From Anaerolineae bacterium (lineage in GTDB: Bacteria > Chloroflexota > Anaerolineae > Promineifilales > Promineifilaceae), in assembly GCA_030425205.1 (NCBI GenBank), contig JAUIAP010000018.1:62001-126000 (forward strand): 64,000 nucleotides of DNA. Direction: 5' to 3'. Position 1 is the first letter of the stretch, and each line of letters begins with the position of its first letter. The notes beneath the pieces were generated by a model. That model was not told the DNA's origin, ran no database searches, and saw only the letters and a list, made by a program, of their open reading frames with translations. Of this stretch, positions 61,814 through 64,000 are shown piece by piece. Position numbers and translations under genes: made by a program.

Positions 61814-63586
61814 ATGAACCAATCTGAAACCTATTTGTCCCTTCTAAGAAACCACATTGATATTAAAAAAGTACCTTTTAGCGATCGCGGATCACGCTTT
61901 TTGGTGCAACAATCGGCCGATTCTCACAGCCTATTTGTCAAGCTGGCAGAGCGACTGACCGACATCAACCCCGACATCGAAGCGTACTTAAAACGCCCCC
62001 CATTTATCAGCAACCTGTTTCTCATCGATGAAAACGGGGATGAGTTGCCGTTCACCGTCACCACTTACCCACACGTCATTTATCTGACGACGCACATCGG
62101 GCAATTTGCCTTGACCTTTCAAGACGACAAAACGCTGGCGATTGGACTCCCTGCACACTGCCGGGCCGGTATTCGCTTCCATTTGCAGCCGCAATTTTGG
62201 GAAAAGAATGGGCAGGGCGGGGTCTTTAAGTCGATCCGCAATCTGGCCTACGCGAGTAATGGCGAGAGTGTCATCAACGACATTGCTCCAATTGAAGGCG
62301 GCTATACAGTGACACAGATCGTTGCGGCCGAAGCGGATTGTGCCATTACGATTACGATTCGCAGTTCGGCCGATCTCGAACATATCACCCAGCCTTTTTC
62401 TCACTCCTGTGCAGCGGCCGAAGTGCGTTGGCGCAGTTGGTTTGCCGCCATGCCGCCCGTTGACGAACCGTATCGCCAAACCTATGCCTACGCATGGTGG
62501 ATCATGGCGAATAACCTGATCGGCCCGCAAGGCAATATCGCCTATGAAGCGATGATGCCGTCCAAAATTAGCTATGTGGGTCTTTGGCTGTGGGACAGCG
62601 CGATCCATGCTCTCGCCTTTCGCCACGTCGATCCAGAATTGGCGCGTAACCAGATTCGTGCCATGTTGACCCATCAGCTTGCCGACGGAATGCTGCCCGA
62701 TGCGATCTATGATGAAGGTGTCGTCTCAACGATGGGGCATCCCATCTACGCCGAAGTGACCAAACCACCGATTTTGGCGTGGACGGCGATGAAGCTACAC
62801 GAGACAGACCCCGATCTGGCATTTTTGGAAGAAATTTACATCCCCCTCGTGCGCTGGAATTCATGGTGGTTTGCGCTCAATGATGACGATGTCGATGGAT
62901 TGGTCCAGTACAACCATCCCTATTCATCGGGATTGGACGACAACCCGCTTTGGGATTATGGAATGCCTGTCGAGTCGCCCGATCTCAACACCTATTTGTG
63001 TGTGCAGATGGGGTCGCTGGCGATGATCGCGGAACTACTCGGCCTTGACTCCGAAGCGGCGATGTGGCGACGCCGTGCCGCTGCGATTGTCAAACGCATG
63101 ATTAGCGATATGTGGGACGAAGAGGCGGGCATATTCCGTGCGCTCAAAGATGAAGAGCCGTTGCCCGTTGTGACGCCGTTCAATCTCTACCCGCTGTGGA
63201 CAGGTCAGCTGCCCGATGAGATCCGCAACCGACTCTTAGAACAACTCACCGATCCAGAGCAGTTTTGGGGCGAGTTTTTACTGCCGTCAGTCGCCTACAA
63301 CGACCCTAAGTTTGATCCAAAAACGATGTGGCGGGGACCCGTGTGGGTCAACATCAACTACTTTTTTGTCGAAGCTCTTGAGCAAGTGGGGGAAACTGCG
63401 TTGGCGCAACATCTCCGCACGCGCACGCTCGACATCATCATGCAGCAGCGCAGCATCTACGAATATTATCACGCCGAAACAGGGGTTCCACCCGCGACGG
63501 CGGCCGATATTTTTGGCTGGACGGCAGCCGTATTCATCGACTTGGCGTTGCAGGCCAGCCGAGTTGAAATTGGGGAAAACACATGA
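61814..63586 (+). CDS. GH63-like glycoside hydrolase
   Basis: 590 residues of an (alpha/alpha)6-barrel glycosidase, GH63/mannosylglycerate-hydrolase type. A beta-rich N-terminal domain (about 1-215) precedes the barrel with GLWLWDSAIHALAF (general acid Asp), GLDDNPLWD, MWRGPVWVNINYFF and ETGVPPATAADIFGWTAA. No signal peptide, so it acts inside the cell on a small glycoside such as glucosylglycerate, mannosylglycerate or a related compatible solute. The stop overlaps the start of the GT20 gene (ATGA), pointing to a paired synthesis/breakdown function. Confidence 0.85.
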   Translation: MNQSETYLSLLRNHIDIKKVPFSDRGSRFLVQQSADSHSLFVKLAERLTDINPDIEAYLKRPPFISNLFLIDENGDELPFTVTTYPHVIYLTTHIGQFALTFQDDKTLAIGLPAHCRAGIRFHLQPQFWEKNGQGGVFKSIRNLAYASNGESVINDIAPIEGGYTVTQIVAAEADCAITITIRSSADLEHITQPFSHSCAAAEVRWRSWFAAMPPVDEPYRQTYAYAWWIMANNLIGPQGNIAYEAMMPSKISYVGLWLWDSAIHALAFRHVDPELARNQIRAMLTHQLADGMLPDAIYDEGVVSTMGHPIYAEVTKPPILAWTAMKLHETDPDLAFLEEIYIPLVRWNSWWFALNDDDVDGLVQYNHPYSSGLDDNPLWDYGMPVESPDLNTYLCVQMGSLAMIAELLGLDSEAAMWRRRAAAIVKRMISDMWDEEAGIFRALKDEEPLPVVTPFNLYPLWTGQLPDEIRNRLLEQLTDPEQFWGEFLLPSVAYNDPKFDPKTMWRGPVWVNINYFFVEALEQVGETALAQHLRTRTLDIIMQQRSIYEYYHAETGVPPATAADIFGWTAAVFIDLALQASRVEIGENT

Positions 63587-64000
63587 GTTTAGAAAGCCAA
63601 AAACTGCGTCAGCAGTGGCAGGAATTTCAAGATCAATTCTTTGCTGACCGCTCATTGATCATTGCTGCCAATCGTGGACCTGTGACATTTCAGACACACG
63701 AAGATGGCAGCCGCACCTTTAATCGTGGTAGTGGTGGCTTGGTGACGGCGTTGCTTGGTCTGACGCGCTACGTGGAATCGACATGGATCGCGTGCGCGCG
63801 ATCTGAGGCCGACACCGACTGGGAAGCTGGAACGCTCGATCTGATGGGTGGAAGCTCCTCTGTTCACATTCAATTTCTCGTGCCGGGAACGGATGCCTAC
63901 GATGGCTACTACAACGTTATCGCCAATCCGCTGCTCTGGTTTTTGCAACATACGATGTGGGATGTGCCGCGTCGGCCGATTATCAACCGCGCCACATGGC
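63583..64000 (+). CDS. GT20 trehalose-phosphate-synthase-like enzyme, 5' part
   Basis: The first 139 residues of a GT20 glycosyltransferase; the gene runs off the window. IIAANRGPVTF, NRGSGGLVTALLG and YYNVIANPLLWFLQH match the nucleotide-sugar and acceptor site region of OtsA or glucosylglycerol-phosphate synthase. It overlaps the GH63 gene by four bases. Exact donor and acceptor cannot be decided from this part. Confidence 0.88.
   Translation, partial: MSLESQKLRQQWQEFQDQFFADRSLIIAANRGPVTFQTHEDGSRTFNRGSGGLVTALLGLTRYVESTWIACARSEADTDWEAGTLDLMGGSSSVHIQFLVPGTDAYDGYYNVIANPLLWFLQHTMWDVPRRPIINRATW

Larger units (their letters stand above)
932..63979. repeat. Highly iterated palindrome TCGGCCGA (about 83 copies)
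   Basis: First bases of the copies found by eye: 932, 1900, 2415, 2705, 2775, 4177, 4435, 4735, 5161, 6245, 6625, 6866, 7348, 8617, 10684, 10969, 11578, 12235, 12532, 12919, 14135, 14186, 14846, 14981, 16770, 17082, 18241, 18693, 18975, 19692, 21744, 23108, 23474, 24196, 24346, 25403, 27088, 28071, 28731, 29165, 30894, 32435, 32998, 34223, 34712, 36163, 38657, 39609, 40282, 40682, 41365, 41900, 42382, 42748, 42933, 44347, 44662, 45858, 46312, 46585, 46813, 47626, 48747, 50581, 50638, 52252, 52412, 52817, 52925, 53964, 54500, 55511, 56141, 56221, 56408, 58355, 58882, 59355, 59935, 61174, 61913, 62366, 63972. Most are in genes and are read as SAE/SAD, RP or GR depending on phase. Confidence 0.95.

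Noticed and set aside
61988..62674. 228-residue open frame on the minus strand
   Set aside because: Overlaps the GH63 catalytic gene; no recognisable domain.

Overview
The window is a 64 kb stretch of a bacterial chromosome with moderate GC, dense coding and no rRNA, tRNA, CRISPR array or recognisable transposase. The gene content suggests a member of the Chloroflexota (Anaerolineae/Caldilineae-like). Pointers are a Bat/MoxR operon with a BatB-BatC fusion, the membrane-anchored Dna2/Cas4-like nuclease halves, a glycosidase-like/O-antigen-ligase fusion, a fused Fe-S/NrfD subunit, and a GH63-GT20 pair. This assignment is inference from gene content, not from a marker-gene search.

Layout. 1-7905 (+): Bat operon (MoxR, DUF58, a BatD-like membrane protein, BatA, a BatB-BatC fusion, BatD, BatE). 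7993-12782 (-): alpha/beta hydrolase, a di-haem peroxidase fused to a parallel beta-helix, a small cytochrome c lipoprotein, a four-Cys mini-protein and a HAD phosphatase. 12989-16175 (+): a propeller lipoprotein, ribosomal protein L33 (missed by length filters) and MoaB. 16172-24983: AddA-like helicase-nuclease (-), hybrid histidine kinase (+), a Cas4-like nuclease split into two membrane-anchored, translationally coupled halves (-), and a coupled LysM / coiled-coil-HhH membrane pair (-). 25130-29838 (-): Fe3+ ABC permease and binding protein, Dps with two small proteins, ribosomal protein L25. 30138-34119 (+): DUF2267 protein, glycosidase-like/O-antigen-ligase fusion, acyl carrier protein. 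34592-42210 (+): a probable sulfur-oxidation island (TusA-like, Fe-S/NrfD fusion, molybdoenzyme, a 28-residue membrane peptide, persulfide dioxygenase-rhodanese, TorD-like chaperone). 42276-52605 (-): two adjacent giant beta-rich proteins of 2060 and 1379 residues; one carries a PKD domain and the other a calcineurin-like phosphoesterase. 52735-55632 (-): secreted beta-helix protein. 55796-61683 (+): histidine utilisation genes hutC, hutU, hutH and hutF, interrupted by a GxxExxY nuclease gene lying between inverted nonamer arrays. 61814-64000 (+): GH63 glycosidase and the start of a GT20 synthase.

Three genome-wide signals overlie the genes. First, the palindrome TCGGCCGA occurs about 83 times (roughly one expected by chance), in all three reading phases and in intergenic DNA, like the HIP1 octamer of cyanobacteria. 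Second, there are several small inverted-array elements. Those of the first two sequence families have arms of four tandem heptamers. They sit in a signal peptide, in front of two genes and inside the molybdoenzyme. A nonamer family appears once around a nuclease gene and once empty. Third, several genes without a Shine-Dalgarno have a -10 box 6-7 bases before the start codon, implying leaderless mRNAs.

The giant-protein locus and the nonamer element with nuclease cargo are the best candidates for an undescribed system. Their functions cannot be settled from sequence reading alone.
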